Of a stretch of DNA of 64,000 nucleotides, positions 17,641 to 29,089 are shown one piece after another. Both the position numbers and the translations under genes were made by a program. The notes beneath the pieces are model-generated. The model was given only the letters and a program-made list of their open reading frames with translations. It searched no databases and was not told the origin of the DNA. Every line of letters starts with the position of its first letter. Within the stretch, counting starts at the first letter, position 1. This DNA is from Eubacteriaceae bacterium (GTDB lineage: Bacteria > Bacillota > Clostridia > Lachnospirales > Lachnospiraceae), in assembly GCA_902363805.1 (NCBI GenBank), contig CABJBF010000001.1, positions 749,466 to 813,465 of the forward strand. The letters are read 5' to 3'.

Positions 17641-18066
17641 ATGGCAAAGAAAGTAGAAGGATACATTAAATTGCAAATCGAAGCTGGCAAAGCAACACCA
17701 GCACCACCAGTTGGACCTGCACTTGGTCAGCATGGTGTAAACATCGTTCAATTCACAAAGGAATTCAACGCAAGAACTGCAGATCAGCCGGGAATGATTA
17801 TTCCAGTTGTAATCACAGTATACCAGGATAAGAGTTTTAGTTTTGTAACAAAGACTCCACCTGCAGCAGTTTTATTAAAGAAAGCATGTAACATCCAGAG
17901 CGGAGCTGGTAACTCACTTAAAGAAACAGTTGCTACTATTTCTAAAGCAGATATCCAGAAAATCGCTGAAACAAAGATGCCGGATTTAAATGCAGCTAGC
18001 ATTGAAGCAGCAATGAGCATGATTGCCGGAACAGCTAGAAGTATGGGAATCAAAGTTGAAGACTAA
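17641..18066 (+). CDS. rplK: Ribosomal protein L11 (uL11)
   Basis: 141 aa of the GTPase-centre protein that binds the 23S thiostrepton loop. It starts [20 protein letters not shown]; the proline-rich linker [13 protein letters not shown] is conserved and the C-terminal RNA-binding domain ends [11 protein letters not shown]. The start is fixed by AGGAGG at about 17627-17632; an upstream in-frame ATG-like extension is not conserved. Confidence 0.96.
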   Translation: MAKKVEGYIKLQIEAGKATPAPPVGPALGQHGVNIVQFTKEFNARTADQPGMIIPVVITVYQDKSFSFVTKTPPAAVLLKKACNIQSGAGNSLKETVATISKADIQKIAETKMPDLNAASIEAAMSMIAGTARSMGIKVED

Positions 18067-18145
18067 TTTTCGTAGATAAATAATATCGCGAACAACAAAA
18101 AGTTATTAAACGACTTATGTTGTAATTTAAAATGAATTGAGAAAT

Positions 18146-18171
18146 GTGGGAGGTTTATCCGTTATTACCAC
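18146..18171 (+). promoter_or_regulatory. Second L1-binding stem, before rplA
   Basis: GTGGGAGG...TCCGTTATTACCAC, matching the stem before rplK at most positions. It ends 2 nt before the AGGAGG of rplA, so L1 binding would directly cover the rplA ribosome site. Confidence 0.7.
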
Positions 18172-18183
18172 AAGGAGGTTTAA

Positions 18184-18879
18184 ATGAAAAGAGGAAAGAA
18201 GTATTTAGACGCAGCTAAGTCAATTGACAGAGCAGCTCAATATGACACAGAAGAAGCAATTGCATTAGTTAAGAAATCAGCTACTGCAAAATTTGATGAA
18301 ACAATAGAATGTCACATCAGAACAGGATGTGATGGACGTCACGCTGACCAGCAGGTTCGTGGTGCTGTTGTATTACCACACGGAACAGGTAAGACTGTTA
18401 AGGTTTTAGTTTTCGCTAAGGGAGACAAGGTAGACGAAGCATTGGCAGCTGGTGCAGATTTCGTAGGCGGAGATGAATTAATTCCAAAGATTCAGAATGA
18501 AGGATGGTTCGACTTTGACGTAGTTGTTGCTACTCCTGACATGATGGGTGTTGTTGGTCGTTTAGGACGTGTACTCGGACCTAAGGGATTAATGCCAAAC
18601 CCTAAGGCTGGAACAGTAACTATGGATGTAACAAAGGCTGTTAACGACATCAAGGCTGGTAAGATTGAATACAGACTTGACAAGACAAACATCATCCACG
18701 TTCCAGTTGGAAAAGCTTCATTTACAGAAGAACAGTTGACAGATAACTTCAACGCATTAGTTGATGCTTTAAACAAAGCTAAACCAAGCGCATTAAAGGG
18801 ACAGTACTTCAAGAGTGTAACTCTTACATCTACAATGGGTCCTGGAGTTAAGTTAAACGTTGCTAAGTTAAGTAATTAA
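18184..18879 (+). CDS. rplA: Ribosomal protein L1 (uL1)
   Basis: 231-aa L1-stalk protein and translational repressor. It has conserved TVEVHIR-like [10 protein letters not shown], the [23 protein letters not shown] segment (about residues 120-142) and the C-terminal [11 protein letters not shown]. It follows rplK after an L1-binding stem. Confidence 0.96.
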   Translation: MKRGKKYLDAAKSIDRAAQYDTEEAIALVKKSATAKFDETIECHIRTGCDGRHADQQVRGAVVLPHGTGKTVKVLVFAKGDKVDEALAAGADFVGGDELIPKIQNEGWFDFDVVVATPDMMGVVGRLGRVLGPKGLMPNPKAGTVTMDVTKAVNDIKAGKIEYRLDKTNIIHVPVGKASFTEEQLTDNFNALVDALNKAKPSALKGQYFKSVTLTSTMGPGVKLNVAKLSN

Positions 18880-18929
18880 TTAACAAATATAGATTAATAC
18901 AATCTGATTGTTATTAATTAATAAAATTA

Positions 18930-18958
18930 TTGACAATTCAATAATTGTGTGCTAGTAT
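18930..18958 (+). promoter_or_regulatory. Sigma-A promoter for rplJ-rplL
   Basis: TTGACA (18930-18935), 17-nt spacer, TAGTAT (18953-18958), directly upstream of the L10 leader. Confidence 0.75.
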
Positions 18959-18961
18959 GCA

Positions 18962-19090
18962 CAAAGTGGTTAATACCAATTGCCGAAGACAGTAGGTGAC
19001 ATTAGTCGTAAATCATAAGATGCCTACCGAGGGATAAGAATTTTTAATGACTTATACACCTCTCTGTCTAGGCAGAGAGGTTTTTATATT
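18962..19090 (+). promoter_or_regulatory. Ribosomal protein L10 leader with attenuator
   Basis: This non-coding stretch holds GCCGAAGACAGTAGGTG and, later, GATGCCTACCGAGGG, the paired core of the L10 leader family bound by L10(L12)4. It ends with an intrinsic terminator, CCTCTCTG...CAGAGAGG followed by TTTTTA (about 19060-19087). Together these form a classic feedback attenuator for rplJL. Confidence 0.85.
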
Positions 19091-19150
19091 GAAAATCTAT
19101 TCGGCTTAATGTTTGGTTGAACCTAATTTTAATAAGGAGGCAAAACATTC

Positions 19151-19645
19151 ATGGCAAAAGTAGAAGTAAAGAAACCTATAGTAGACGAAATTGCTGAATT
19201 ACTTAACGGTGCTGCAACAGCTGTTGTAGTTGACTACCGTGGTCTTACTGTTGAACAGGACACAAAGCTTCGTAAACAGTTAAGAGAAGCTGGTGTTGTA
19301 TACAAAGTATACAAGAACACAATGATTAATTTCGCTATTAAGGGAACAGAATTCGAAGGTCTTGCTGAATACTTAGAAGGACCAACAGCTATCGCTATTT
19401 GTAAAGAAGATGCTACAGCAGCAGCTAGAGAATTAGCTAAATTCGCTAAAGACGCTGAAGCTCTTGAAATCAAAGCAGGTGTAGTTGAAGGTGTATGCTA
19501 CGATGCAGCAGGAATTGCTCAGATTGCAAACATCCCATCAAGAGAAGTACTTATTTCAAAGTTACTTGGATCTATGCAGTCACCAATTACAAACTTCGCT
19601 CGTGTTATTAAGCAGATTGCTGAAAAGAACGAAGAAGTTGCATAA
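19151..19645 (+). CDS. rplJ: Ribosomal protein L10 (uL10)
   Basis: 164 aa. It anchors L7/L12 dimers to the 23S rRNA. Conserved KPIVDEIAELLNGA and VVVDYRGLTVEQDTKLRKQL precede the C-terminal L12-binding helix. It follows the L10 leader with an AAGGAGG site. Confidence 0.96.
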   Translation: MAKVEVKKPIVDEIAELLNGAATAVVVDYRGLTVEQDTKLRKQLREAGVVYKVYKNTMINFAIKGTEFEGLAEYLEGPTAIAICKEDATAAARELAKFAKDAEALEIKAGVVEGVCYDAAGIAQIANIPSREVLISKLLGSMQSPITNFARVIKQIAEKNEEVA

Positions 19646-19721
19646 ATCTGAATTATCAGGTTTTTATTGACTGAACGAAAGTTCAAAGAATTAATTAATT
19701 TATTATATGGAGGATTAAACA

Positions 19722-20087
19722 ATGACAACAGCAGAAATCATTGAAGTAATTAAAGGTTTATCAGTTTTAGAATTAAACGATTTAGTAAAAGCATGTGAAG
19801 AAGAATTTGGCGTATCTGCAGCAGCAGGTGTTGTAGTTGCAGCAGCAGGAGATGCTGGAGCAGCAGCTGAAGAAAAGACAGAATTCGATGTTGAATTAAC
19901 AGAAGTTGGAGCTAACAAGGTTAAAGTTATTAAGGCTGTTAAGGATGCAACAGGATTAGGACTTAAGGAAGCTAAAGAAGTAGTTGATGGAGCACCTAAG
20001 GTAGTTAAAGAAGGAGTTTCTAAAGAAGAAGCTGAAGCTCTTAAGGCAGCTCTTGAAGAAGTTGGAGCAGTTGCTACAATTAAATAA
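19722..20087 (+). CDS. rplL: Ribosomal protein L7/L12 (bL12)
   Basis: 121 aa. The N-terminal dimerisation domain (about 1-35), an Ala-rich hinge ([19 protein letters not shown]) and the C-terminal factor-binding domain with [16 protein letters not shown] and [15 protein letters not shown] are all intact. It is the last gene before the rpoBC transcription unit. Confidence 0.97.
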   Translation: MTTAEIIEVIKGLSVLELNDLVKACEEEFGVSAAAGVVVAAAGDAGAAAEEKTEFDVELTEVGANKVKVIKAVKDATGLGLKEAKEVVDGAPKVVKEGVSKEEAEALKAALEEVGAVATIK

Positions 20088-20113
20088 TTATCGCGAAGCT
20101 TTGAGCAAAGCGA

Positions 20114-20201
20114 CGTAACATAAAAAGAGATAGGTTCTATTATGCTTGCATAAATAAGAACCTATCTCTTTTTATGTTACGCGGCATTCTGCGAATGCCG
20201 C
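20114..20201. terminator. Very long terminator-like palindrome after rplL
   Basis: Perfect 25-bp arms (20114-20138 with 20157-20181) enclose a nested TTATGC/GCATAA hairpin; the right arm contains TTTTT. It is followed by GCGGCATTC-TGC-GAATGCCGC (to 20201). The same layout appears at 10697-10779. Confidence 0.7.
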
Positions 20202-20204
20202 GTG

Positions 20205-20290
20205 CTAATTGATTTGCGAAGAAAATCAATTAGAGTAGCGAAGAATAACGAATGCCGTGTGCTAATTGATTTACGAAGAAAATCAATTAG
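20205..20290. repeat. Two copies of a 29-nt hairpin repeat, 57-bp period
   Basis: CTAATTGATTT(G/A)CGAAG, then AAAATCAATTAG, occurs at 20205-20233 and 20262-20290. Each copy folds by itself, with GAGTAGCGAAGAATAACG-type linker sequence and a GAATGCCG piece between. It is attached to the palindrome after rplL. Confidence 0.75.
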
Positions 20291-20402
20291 AGGAGCGTAT
20301 TACAAAAAAGGCTCTTTGCCTAGCATTGGGGCAATCTCTTATATATATCGTGTGTAATTCTGCAATAAAATTAAAAAAATGGTAAAAACATCAAAAAAGT
20401 CG

Positions 20403-20431
20403 TTGACATATAGATAAGTTTATGCTAAAGT
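20403..20431 (+). promoter_or_regulatory. Sigma-A promoter for rpoBC
   Basis: TTGACA (20403-20408), 17-nt spacer, TAAAGT (20426-20431), about 85 nt before rpoB. With the terminator-like palindrome upstream, it makes rpoBC separately initiated. Confidence 0.65.
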
Positions 20432-20518
20432 GTAGAGTGCTTTATTGTGAAAATAGGGGTAATTTGCGCCCTATTGAATGAACAAAAAGACAAATTATAG
20501 ACAAGGGGTGAAATGTCG

Positions 20519-23500
20519 ATGGAGAAAAAGAGAATCCGTCCTGTGAAATCAGGTAGAAGCCTTCGTATGAGTTATTCTAGACAAAAAGAAGTTTTGGATA
20601 TGCCAAATCTTATTGAGGTACAGAGAAATTCTTATGAATGGTTCCTTAGTGATGGACTAAAAGAAGCGTTAGATGATATCTCTCCTATTGAAGACTACAG
20701 CCAGAACTTAAGCCTTGAGTTCGTTGACTTCAAGTTATGTGTTGAAGATAAGAAGTATACGATTGAGGAATGTAAAGAAAGAGATGCAACATATGCAGCT
20801 CCTTTAAAAGTAAAGGTTAGACTTCATAACAAGGAAACAGGTGAATTTACTGAACATGATATATTTATGGGTGATTTGCCTTTAATGACAGAAACCGGTA
20901 CATTCGTAATTAACGGTGCAGAACGTGTAATTGTCAGTCAGTTAGTACGTTCTCCTGGAATTTATTATGGTGTAAGTCATGATAAAGTTGGTAAAGAAAT
21001 CTTTACATCAACTGTAATTCCTAACAGAGGTGCATGGTTAGAATACGAAACAGATTCAAATGATATATTTAGCGTTCGTGTGGACAGAACAAGAAAAGTG
21101 CCTGTAACAGTTCTTATTAGAGCTTTAGGAATAGGTACAAATGCAGAAATTATTGACTTGTTTGGCGAAGAACCTAAACTTCTCGCAAGTTTTGAAAAAG
21201 ATCCATCAGAAGGATATCAGGATGGTCTTTTAGAACTCTATAAGAAGATTCGCCCAGGTGAACCTTTAAGTGTAGATAGCGCAGAATCATTAATTACAGG
21301 TATGTTCTTTGATTCAAGAAGATATGATTTGGCTAAAGTTGGACGTTATAAATTCAACAAGAAGCTTGCATTAAAGAACAGAATCAAAGGTCATGTACTC
21401 GCTGAAGATGTAGTAGATGCTACAACAGGTGAAGTACTTGCAAGCGCAGGTGACCGAGTAACAGAAGAAATGGCAATTAAGATTCAGAACGCAGCAGTAC
21501 CAGCAGTTTGGATTCAGACTGAAATTAGAAATGAAAAAGTTCTTTCTAATATGATGGTAGATATTAATAGCTATGTTGATTTTGATTGCACTGATTTAGG
21601 CGTTAATGAAGCAGTATTTTATCCGGTTCTTGAAGAAATACTTCAGGAAAACGCTACAGAAGAAGATCTTAAGGATGCAATTTCAAGAAGAATACATGAA
21701 TTGATTCCTAAGCATATTACAAAGGAAGATATTTTAGCATCTATCAATTACTGTATGAATATCGAATGCGGTATTGGTACAGCTGATGATATTGACCATT
21801 TAGGAAACAGACGTATCAGAGCCGTAGGCGAATTGCTTCAGAACCAGTACAGAATAGGTCTTTCAAGAATGGAAAGAGTTGTTCGTGAAAGAATGACAAC
21901 ACAGGATCTTGAAGGAATTTCACCTCAGACTTTAATTAATATAAAACCAGTAACAGCAGCTGTGAAGGAATTCTTCGGAAGTTCTCAGTTATCACAGTTT
22001 ATGGATCAGAATAACCCACTGGGTGAGTTGACACATAAGAGACGTCTTTCAGCGTTAGGACCTGGTGGTCTTTCAAGAGACCGTGCCGGATTCGAAGTTC
22101 GAGACGTACATTATACTCATTATGGTAGAATGTGTCCTATTGAAACACCTGAAGGTCCTAACATCGGTTTGATTAACTCATTTGCAACTTATGCAAGAAT
22201 TAATGAATATGGATTTGTAGAAGCTCCTTACAGAAGAGTTGATAAGTCAGATCCATCAAACCCAAGAGTAACAGATGAAGTTGTATATCTTACAGCTGAT
22301 GAAGAGGATAATTATACAGTAGCACAGGCTAATGAACCACTTGATGAAAATGGATACTTTATCCATAACAACGTATCAGGTCGTTACAGAGAAGAAACAT
22401 CTCAGTTCCCTAAGAAGAGAATTGATCTTATGGACGTTTCTCCTAGAATGGTATTCTCTGTTGCTACATCAATGATTCCGTTCTTGCAGAACGATGATGC
22501 TAACCGTGCGTTGATGGGATCTAACATGCAGCGTCAGGCTGTTCCACTTATGACAACAGAAGCTCCTGTAATCGGTACAGGTATGGAAGCAAAAGCAGCT
22601 GTTGACTCAGGTGTATGTGTTGTCGCTAAACGTGCCGGTGTAGTTGAAAGAGCTACTTCAAAGGAAATTACTATTAAGTATGATGATAATGGAGAAAAGG
22701 AAACATATCATCTTTTGAAATTCCAGAGAAGTAACCAGGGTAACTGCTATAACCACAGAACAATCGTATTTAAGGGTGATCATGTGGAAGCAGGAGAAGT
22801 TATTGCCGATGGTGCATCAACATCTAATGGTGAAATCGCACTTGGAAAGAACCCATTAATTGGTTTCATGACATGGGAAGGTTATAACTACGAAGATGCT
22901 GTTTTACTTAGCGAAAGATTAGTACAGGATGATGTTTATACATCAATTCATATAGAAGAATACGAAACAGATGCAAGAGATACAAAACTTGGACCTGAAG
23001 AAATCACAAATGATGTTCCGGGTGTAGGTGATGAAGCACGTAAAGACTTGGATGAAAGAGGTATCATCAGAATTGGTGCTGAAGTTCGTGCCGGAGATAT
23101 TCTTGTTGGAAAGGTTACACCAAAGGGTGAAACAGAACTTACACCTGAAGAAAGACTTTTAAGAGCTATCTTTGGTGAAAAGGCAAGAGAAGTAAGAGAC
23201 ACATCACTTAAAGTGCCACATGGTACTTCAGGTATCGTTGTAGATGCTAAAGTATTTAAGAGAGAAAATGGAGATGAATTAGCTCCTGGTGTAAACGAAT
23301 CAGTTCGTATTTACATCGCACAGAAGAGAAAGATTTCAGTTGGTGATAAGATGGCCGGACGTCATGGTAATAAGGGTGTAGTTTCACGAGTATTACCAGT
23401 TGAAGATATGCCATTCCTTCCAAACGGAAGACCACTTGATATCGTACTTAACCCATTGGGTGTACCTTCTCGTATGAATATCGGACAGGTGCTTGAAATC

Positions 23501-24346
23501 CACTTTAGTTTAGCTGCTAAGGTATTAGGATTTAACATTGCTACACCGGTATTTGATGGTGCGGATGAAAATGATATTATGGATACTCTCGAATTAGCTA
23601 ATGATTATGCTAATATGGAATGGGGAGAGTTCAAAGAAAAATATAATGATACATTACGTGAAGATGTAATGTCTTACCTTGAGGAACATCTTGACCACAG
23701 AGAAGAGTGGAAGGGTGTACCAATTTCAAGAAATGGTAAGGTAAGATTAAGAGATGGTAGAACAGGTGAATATTTTGATAGCCCGGTTACAATCGGATTC
23801 ATGCATTACCTTAAACTCCATCACTTGGTTGATGATAAGATTCATGCACGTTCAACAGGTCCTTACTCACTTGTTACTCAGCAGCCACTTGGTGGTAAAG
23901 CTCAGTTCGGTGGACAGAGATTTGGTGAAATGGAAGTTTGGGCGCTTGAAGCTTATGGCGCATCATATACTCTTCAGGAAATCTTAACAGTTAAGTCTGA
24001 TGATGTTGTTGGACGTGTTAAGACATATGAAGCAATTATTAAAGGTGAGAATATTCCACAGCCTGGAATTCCAGAGTCATTTAAGGTTCTTTTGAAGGAA
24101 CTTCAGTCACTTGCCTTAGATGTTAAGGTATTAGATGAAAATGACGAAGAAGTAGAATTAAAGGAAAGCATTGATTATGGTGAAACAAACATAAATGCAA
24201 TTATTAACAATGATAGAAACTTTAATTCAAATAAAGAAAATGCCAATGATTTTGAAAAAGCTGGTTATACAACACAGGAATTCGTTAACGAAGAACTTCA
24301 GGCAGTTGGCGCATCAGAAGATGTTTCTAGTGACGACAACGAGTAG
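20519..24346 (+). CDS. rpoB: RNA polymerase beta subunit
   Basis: About 1,275 aa, full length for a Firmicute. The rifampicin region [17 protein letters not shown] followed by [14 protein letters not shown] has the susceptible wild-type residues. The [12 protein letters not shown] segment and the C-terminal [19 protein letters not shown] are intact. I chose the ATG at 20519 (MEKKRIRPV) because AGGGGTG lies 8 nt upstream; the ATG at 20513 is only 2 nt from it. A charged tail (EDVSSDDNE) ends the protein. Confidence 0.97.
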   Translation: MEKKRIRPVKSGRSLRMSYSRQKEVLDMPNLIEVQRNSYEWFLSDGLKEALDDISPIEDYSQNLSLEFVDFKLCVEDKKYTIEECKERDATYAAPLKVKVRLHNKETGEFTEHDIFMGDLPLMTETGTFVINGAERVIVSQLVRSPGIYYGVSHDKVGKEIFTSTVIPNRGAWLEYETDSNDIFSVRVDRTRKVPVTVLIRALGIGTNAEIIDLFGEEPKLLASFEKDPSEGYQDGLLELYKKIRPGEPLSVDSAESLITGMFFDSRRYDLAKVGRYKFNKKLALKNRIKGHVLAEDVVDATTGEVLASAGDRVTEEMAIKIQNAAVPAVWIQTEIRNEKVLSNMMVDINSYVDFDCTDLGVNEAVFYPVLEEILQENATEEDLKDAISRRIHELIPKHITKEDILASINYCMNIECGIGTADDIDHLGNRRIRAVGELLQNQYRIGLSRMERVVRERMTTQDLEGISPQTLINIKPVTAAVKEFFGSSQLSQFMDQNNPLGELTHKRRLSALGPGGLSRDRAGFEVRDVHYTHYGRMCPIETPEGPNIGLINSFATYARINEYGFVEAPYRRVDKSDPSNPRVTDEVVYLTADEEDNYTVAQANEPLDENGYFIHNNVSGRYREETSQFPKKRIDLMDVSPRMVFSVATSMIPFLQNDDANRALMGSNMQRQAVPLMTTEAPVIGTGMEAKAAVDSGVCVVAKRAGVVERATSKEITIKYDDNGEKETYHLLKFQRSNQGNCYNHRTIVFKGDHVEAGEVIADGASTSNGEIALGKNPLIGFMTWEGYNYEDAVLLSERLVQDDVYTSIHIEEYETDARDTKLGPEEITNDVPGVGDEARKDLDERGIIRIGAEVRAGDILVGKVTPKGETELTPEERLLRAIFGEKAREVRDTSLKVPHGTSGIVVDAKVFKRENGDELAPGVNESVRIYIAQKRKISVGDKMAGRHGNKGVVSRVLPVEDMPFLPNGRPLDIVLNPLGVPSRMNIGQVLEIHFSLAAKVLGFNIATPVFDGADENDIMDTLELANDYANMEWGEFKEKYNDTLREDVMSYLEEHLDHREEWKGVPISRNGKVRLRDGRTGEYFDSPVTIGFMHYLKLHHLVDDKIHARSTGPYSLVTQQPLGGKAQFGGQRFGEMEVWALEAYGASYTLQEILTVKSDDVVGRVKTYEAIIKGENIPQPGIPESFKVLLKELQSLALDVKVLDENDEEVELKESIDYGETNINAIINNDRNFNSNKENANDFEKAGYTTQEFVNEELQAVGASEDVSSDDNE

Positions 24347-24364
24347 TAGAAGGGAGATTTGATC

Positions 24365-27300
24365 ATGACAGATAACAACATTAGTGAACAGGTGGCATTT
24401 GACAAGATTAAAATCGGTCTTGCATCACCGGAAAAGATCAGAGAATGGTCAAAGGGTGAAGTAACAAAACCAGAGACAATTAACTACAGAACTTTAAAGC
24501 CTGAAAAGGACGGATTGTTTTGTGAAAAAATCTTTGGACCTAGCAAAGACTGGGAATGTCATTGTGGAAAATATAAGAAAATCAGATATAAAGGTGTCAT
24601 TTGTGACAGATGTGGTGTTGAAGTAACTAAGGCCAGCGTTCGTAGAGAGCGTATGGGTAGAGTTGAACTTGCAGCTCCTGTATCACACATTTGGTACTTC
24701 AAGGGTATCCCATCGAGAATGGGATTAATCCTTGATATATCTCCAAAGGTATTGGAAAAAGTATTGTATTTTGCATCATACATTGTACTTGACCCAATGG
24801 ATACAAATCTTGAGTACAAGCAGGTTTTATCTGAAAAAGAATTCAGAGAAGCTTATGAAGAATATGCAGGAAAATTCAGAGTAGGCATGGGTGCTGAAGC
24901 TATTAAAGAATTACTTGCAGCTATAGATTTGGATAAAGAAGCTGAAGAACTTAAAGCAGAGTTATTTGAAGCAACAGGTCAGAAAAAGACTAAGATTGTT
25001 AAAAGACTTGAAGTTATGGAAGCTTTCAGAAGTTCAGGAAACAAACCTGAATGGATGATTCTTGATGTAATACCTGTAATTCCACCTGACTTAAGACCTA
25101 TGGTACAGTTAGATGGTGGTAGATTTGCTACATCAGATTTAAATGATTTATACAGAAGAATCATAAATAGAAATAACCGTCTTAAGAGACTTCTTGAATT
25201 AGGCGCTCCGGAAATCATTGTTAGAAATGAAAAGAGAATGCTTCAGGAAGCTGTAGACGCGTTAATCGATAATGGTAGAAGAGGAAGACCTGTAACAGGT
25301 CCTGGAAACAGAGCTCTTAAATCATTATCAGACATGCTTAAAGGTAAGCAGGGACGTTTCCGTCAGAACTTACTTGGTAAGCGTGTTGACTATTCAGGAC
25401 GTTCAGTTATCGTTGTAGGACCGGAACTTAAGATTTATCAGTGTGGTCTTCCAAAGGAGATGGCTATTGAATTGTTCAAACCATTTGTTATGAAAGAATT
25501 AGTAGCAAATGGAACAGCACACAATATTAAGAGTGCTAAGAAGATGGTAGAAAGATTGCAGACAGAAGTATGGGATGTATTAGAGGATGTAATTAAAGAA
25601 CATCCGGTTATGCTTAACCGTGCCCCTACACTTCACAGACTTGGTATTCAGGCATTTGAACCTGTTTTAGTTGAAGGTAGAGCTATTAAGCTTCATCCAC
25701 TTGTATGTACAGCTTATAATGCCGACTTCGATGGTGACCAGATGGCCGTGCATCTTCCATTATCAGTAGAAGCACAGGCAGAATGTAGATTCTTATTATT
25801 GTCACCAAACAACTTATTAAAACCATCAGATGGTGCACCTGTAGCAGTTCCTTCACAGGATATGGTACTTGGTATTTACTATTTGACAATGGATAAATAT
25901 GTTGATTATTCAGATGATGAGAAACTTGTTAAGACATTAGAAAAGGCAAAAGTTTACGAAGATGAAGACAGTATCAGAAAAGAATTAAATGATGGAAAAA
26001 TTGATGTTGATTCAATGATTAAATTCCATGCAGATGACAGAGTTGTAATTTGTAAAACTATTGACGTTTTAGGACGTAGCTTTAGCAATGAAAATCAGGC
26101 AATTCTCGCATATGAAAATGGAGAAATTACTCTTCACCAGAAGATTCGTGTAAAGAGAACTGTATACAACAATGAAGGTAAGGAAATTACAGGTGTTGTT
26201 GATACGACTCTTGGACGTTTAATATTTAATGAAATCCTTCCACAGGATTTGGGATTTGTTAAGAGAGAAACAGATGAAGACTTCCTTAAATTAGAAGTTG
26301 GATTCCACGTAGGAAAGAAACAGTTGAAACAGATTCTTGAAAAAGTAATCAATAACCATGGTGCAACAAAGACTGCTGAAGTTTTAGATGATATCAAGGC
26401 TATGGGTTATAAGTTCTCAACAAGAGCTGCCATGACAGTTTCAATTTCTGATATGACAGTACCTGCAGCTAAACAGCAGATTTTAGATGATGCTGAAGAA
26501 ACTGTAGAAAAGATTACAAAGAACTATCGTCGTGGTTTCTTAACAGATGAAGAAAGATACAAAGAAGTAATTACAACATGGCAGAAAGCTGATGATGAAA
26601 TTACAAAAGCCCTTCTTACAGGACTTGATAAATATAATAACATCTTTATGATGGCTGACTCTGGTGCCCGTGGTTCTGATAAGCAGATTAAACAGCTTGC
26701 CGGTATGCGTGGTTTGATGGCCGATACATCAGGTAGAACTATCGAGTTGCCTATTAAGTCAAACTTCCGTGAAGGTCTTGACGTTTTGGAATACTTCATT
26801 TCAGCTCATGGTGCTAGAAAAGGTATGGCAGATACAGCGTTAAGAACAGCCGATTCAGGATACTTAACAAGACGTCTTGTTGATGTATCACAGGATTTAA
26901 TTATTCGTGATGTTGACTGTTGTGAAGGAAAGGCAATTCCATTTATGGAAATCGAAGCTTTCACAGACGGCGGTGAAGTAATTGAAAGTCTTGAAGAAAG
27001 AATTACAGGAAGATATTCTGCAGAAACAATTTATGATGCAGAAGGAAATATCATTGTAAAAGCAAACCACATGATTACACCAAAGCGTGCAGCAAAGGTT
27101 GTAGCTACAGGTGTAGACAAGGTTAAGATTCGTACAATTCTTACATGTAAATCACATGTAGGTGTATGTTCTAAGTGTTACGGTGCTAACATGGCTACAG
27201 GTCAGTCAGTACAGGTTGGTGAAGCAGTTGGTATTATTGCTGCTCAGTCAATCGGTGAACCTGGTACACAGCTTACAATGAGAACATTCCACTCAGGTGG

Positions 27301-28144
27301 TATCGCCGGAGATGATATTACACAGGGTCTTCCTAGAGTAGAAGAATTATTTGAAGCTAGAAAGCCAAAGGGTCTTGCTATTATTGCTGAATTTGGTGGA
27401 AGAGCTGAAATTAAAGAAAATAAAAAGAAACGTGAAATTGTTATTACTAATGATGAAACAGGCGAATCAAAGACATATTTGATTCCTTACGGTTCAAGAA
27501 TTAAGATTCTTGACGGTGCAATCCTTGAAGCAGGTGACGAACTTACAGAAGGTAGTATAAACCCACACGATCTCTTAAAGATTAAGGGACTTCGTGCAGT
27601 TCAGGATTATATGATTCGTGAAGTACAGAGAGTTTACCGCTTACAGGGTGTAGAAATTAATGATAAGCACGTTGAAGTAATTGTACGTCAGATGCTTAAG
27701 AAGATTAAGGTTGACACAGCAGGAGATTCAGAATTCCTTCCAGGTACATCAGTTGACGTTCTTGATTTCAATGAAACAGTAGAACGTTTGCAGGAAGAAG
27801 GAAAAGAAGTTCCAACAGGTACTCAGGTAATGCTTGGTATCACAAAGGCCAGCCTTGCTACAAATTCATTCTTATCAGCAGCTTCATTCCAGGAAACAAC
27901 AAGAGTTCTTACAGAAGCAGCTATTAATGGTAAGGTTGATCCACTTGTAGGTCTTAAGGAAAACGTAATCATTGGTAAATTAATCCCTGCAGGTACAGGT
28001 ATGAAGAGATACCGTTCTGTAAAATTAGATACTGATGACAATATTGCAAATGCAATAAACGATGATGATGTTTTATCATTCTCAGAAGATGAAGAAATTA
28101 CATCAGAAGACGTTGTTGCGGTTAGCGAAGATACAGAAGAATAA
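24365..28144 (+). CDS. rpoC: RNA polymerase beta' subunit
   Basis: About 1,259 aa. An N-terminal zinc finger ([15 protein letters not shown]) lies near residues 60-80, and the catalytic Mg-binding [12 protein letters not shown] near 452-463. The second zinc site ([18 protein letters not shown]) and the trigger-loop region [12 protein letters not shown] are intact. The ATG at 24365 is preferred over a TTG two codons upstream because AGGGAG lies at a proper distance. It is 18 nt downstream of rpoB, in the same operon. Confidence 0.97.
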   Translation: MTDNNISEQVAFDKIKIGLASPEKIREWSKGEVTKPETINYRTLKPEKDGLFCEKIFGPSKDWECHCGKYKKIRYKGVICDRCGVEVTKASVRRERMGRVELAAPVSHIWYFKGIPSRMGLILDISPKVLEKVLYFASYIVLDPMDTNLEYKQVLSEKEFREAYEEYAGKFRVGMGAEAIKELLAAIDLDKEAEELKAELFEATGQKKTKIVKRLEVMEAFRSSGNKPEWMILDVIPVIPPDLRPMVQLDGGRFATSDLNDLYRRIINRNNRLKRLLELGAPEIIVRNEKRMLQEAVDALIDNGRRGRPVTGPGNRALKSLSDMLKGKQGRFRQNLLGKRVDYSGRSVIVVGPELKIYQCGLPKEMAIELFKPFVMKELVANGTAHNIKSAKKMVERLQTEVWDVLEDVIKEHPVMLNRAPTLHRLGIQAFEPVLVEGRAIKLHPLVCTAYNADFDGDQMAVHLPLSVEAQAECRFLLLSPNNLLKPSDGAPVAVPSQDMVLGIYYLTMDKYVDYSDDEKLVKTLEKAKVYEDEDSIRKELNDGKIDVDSMIKFHADDRVVICKTIDVLGRSFSNENQAILAYENGEITLHQKIRVKRTVYNNEGKEITGVVDTTLGRLIFNEILPQDLGFVKRETDEDFLKLEVGFHVGKKQLKQILEKVINNHGATKTAEVLDDIKAMGYKFSTRAAMTVSISDMTVPAAKQQILDDAEETVEKITKNYRRGFLTDEERYKEVITTWQKADDEITKALLTGLDKYNNIFMMADSGARGSDKQIKQLAGMRGLMADTSGRTIELPIKSNFREGLDVLEYFISAHGARKGMADTALRTADSGYLTRRLVDVSQDLIIRDVDCCEGKAIPFMEIEAFTDGGEVIESLEERITGRYSAETIYDAEGNIIVKANHMITPKRAAKVVATGVDKVKIRTILTCKSHVGVCSKCYGANMATGQSVQVGEAVGIIAAQSIGEPGTQLTMRTFHSGGIAGDDITQGLPRVEELFEARKPKGLAIIAEFGGRAEIKENKKKREIVITNDETGESKTYLIPYGSRIKILDGAILEAGDELTEGSINPHDLLKIKGLRAVQDYMIREVQRVYRLQGVEINDKHVEVIVRQMLKKIKVDTAGDSEFLPGTSVDVLDFNETVERLQEEGKEVPTGTQVMLGITKASLATNSFLSAASFQETTRVLTEAAINGKVDPLVGLKENVIIGKLIPAGTGMKRYRSVKLDTDDNIANAINDDDVLSFSEDEEITSEDVVAVSEDTEE

Positions 28145-28187
28145 AAAAATCAAAAGCAATATACTTGCATTTGATAATATAAAAGAC

Positions 28188-28278
28188 AGTTCGTAACCAT
28201 CCTGTCTATAAACAAAACTAAGGATTTAATTTATGAAAAAAAGAGCGCCTTAGTGTGCTCTTTTTTTTGTTACGAACT
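28188..28278 (+). terminator. rpoBC terminator
   Basis: AAAAAAGAGC..GCTCTTTTTTTT (28236-28268) is enclosed by a second pair of arms, AGTTCGTAAC (28188-28197) and GTTACGAACT (28269-28278). Confidence 0.8.
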
Positions 28279-28360
28279 ATAAAACATCTGCTGTACGAGT
28301 GGTGATTATAGTTTAAATAAGTATATTATAAAGTGCTGTTTGATAAAGGAGCAATTAATT

Positions 28361-29089
28361 ATGGTAGAAGGTTTTAATCCTGTAAGATATTCAATTATTA
28401 AAGGTAAATGTCCAAGAGAAATAGTAATGCTTGTTGGAAATGGGTGTAAATGGCGTAAATGCAGATTTTGTGATTATCATTTAGACTCAAGCCCTGACAA
28501 AGAATTTAATTATAAAATAAATAAAGCTGAACTTGAAAAAGTGACAGGAATGTTTGGTGAACTTGAAGTAATAAATTCAGGAAGCTTTGTAGATCTAGAT
28601 GGAAATACAATTAAAATGATTAAGGATATTTGCGTAAATAAAAAAATAAAAAAAATTCATTTTGAATGTCATTGGATTCATAAAGATGAAGTTAAAGAAT
28701 TTAAAAAGGAATTTATGGATTTGGGAGTAGAACCTGTAATTAGACTCGGATTAGAAACTTTTGATTATGACTTTAGAGAAAATTATCTTGTTAAAGGAAT
28801 AGATGAAAAAAATCCGAAAATAATAGCTGAATATTTTGATGAAATTAATTTGCTTCAAGGAATAGAAGGACAAACAGCCGAATCTATGATTTGGGATATA
28901 GAAATGGGCTTAAAGCATTTTAAACGTGTATATGTAAATATTATGACAGAAAATAAAATGCCGATAAAGCCTGATAAAATGGTTATTGAGCAATTTAGAA
29001 CAAAAGTATATCCACGATTTAAAGATAATGATAAAGTGGATATTCTATTAGAAAATACAGATTTTGGAGTTGGAGAGAATAAATGTTAA
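28361..29089 (+). CDS. Radical SAM protein, probable queuine lyase (QueL-like)
   Basis: A 242-aa protein with an iron-sulphur cluster motif CKWRKCRFC near residues 28-36. The spacing is CX4CX2C rather than the common CX3CX2C. The following YhhQ-type transporter overlaps it by 7 nt. In Clostridioides a radical SAM enzyme of this sort (QueL) cuts salvaged queuine to preQ1 and is encoded with a YhhQ transporter, so the pairing suggests the same role. The start at 28361 has AAAGGAG at a good distance. The functional call rests on context more than on a signature. Confidence 0.65.
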   Translation: MVEGFNPVRYSIIKGKCPREIVMLVGNGCKWRKCRFCDYHLDSSPDKEFNYKINKAELEKVTGMFGELEVINSGSFVDLDGNTIKMIKDICVNKKIKKIHFECHWIHKDEVKEFKKEFMDLGVEPVIRLGLETFDYDFRENYLVKGIDEKNPKIIAEYFDEINLLQGIEGQTAESMIWDIEMGLKHFKRVYVNIMTENKMPIKPDKMVIEQFRTKVYPRFKDNDKVDILLENTDFGVGENKC

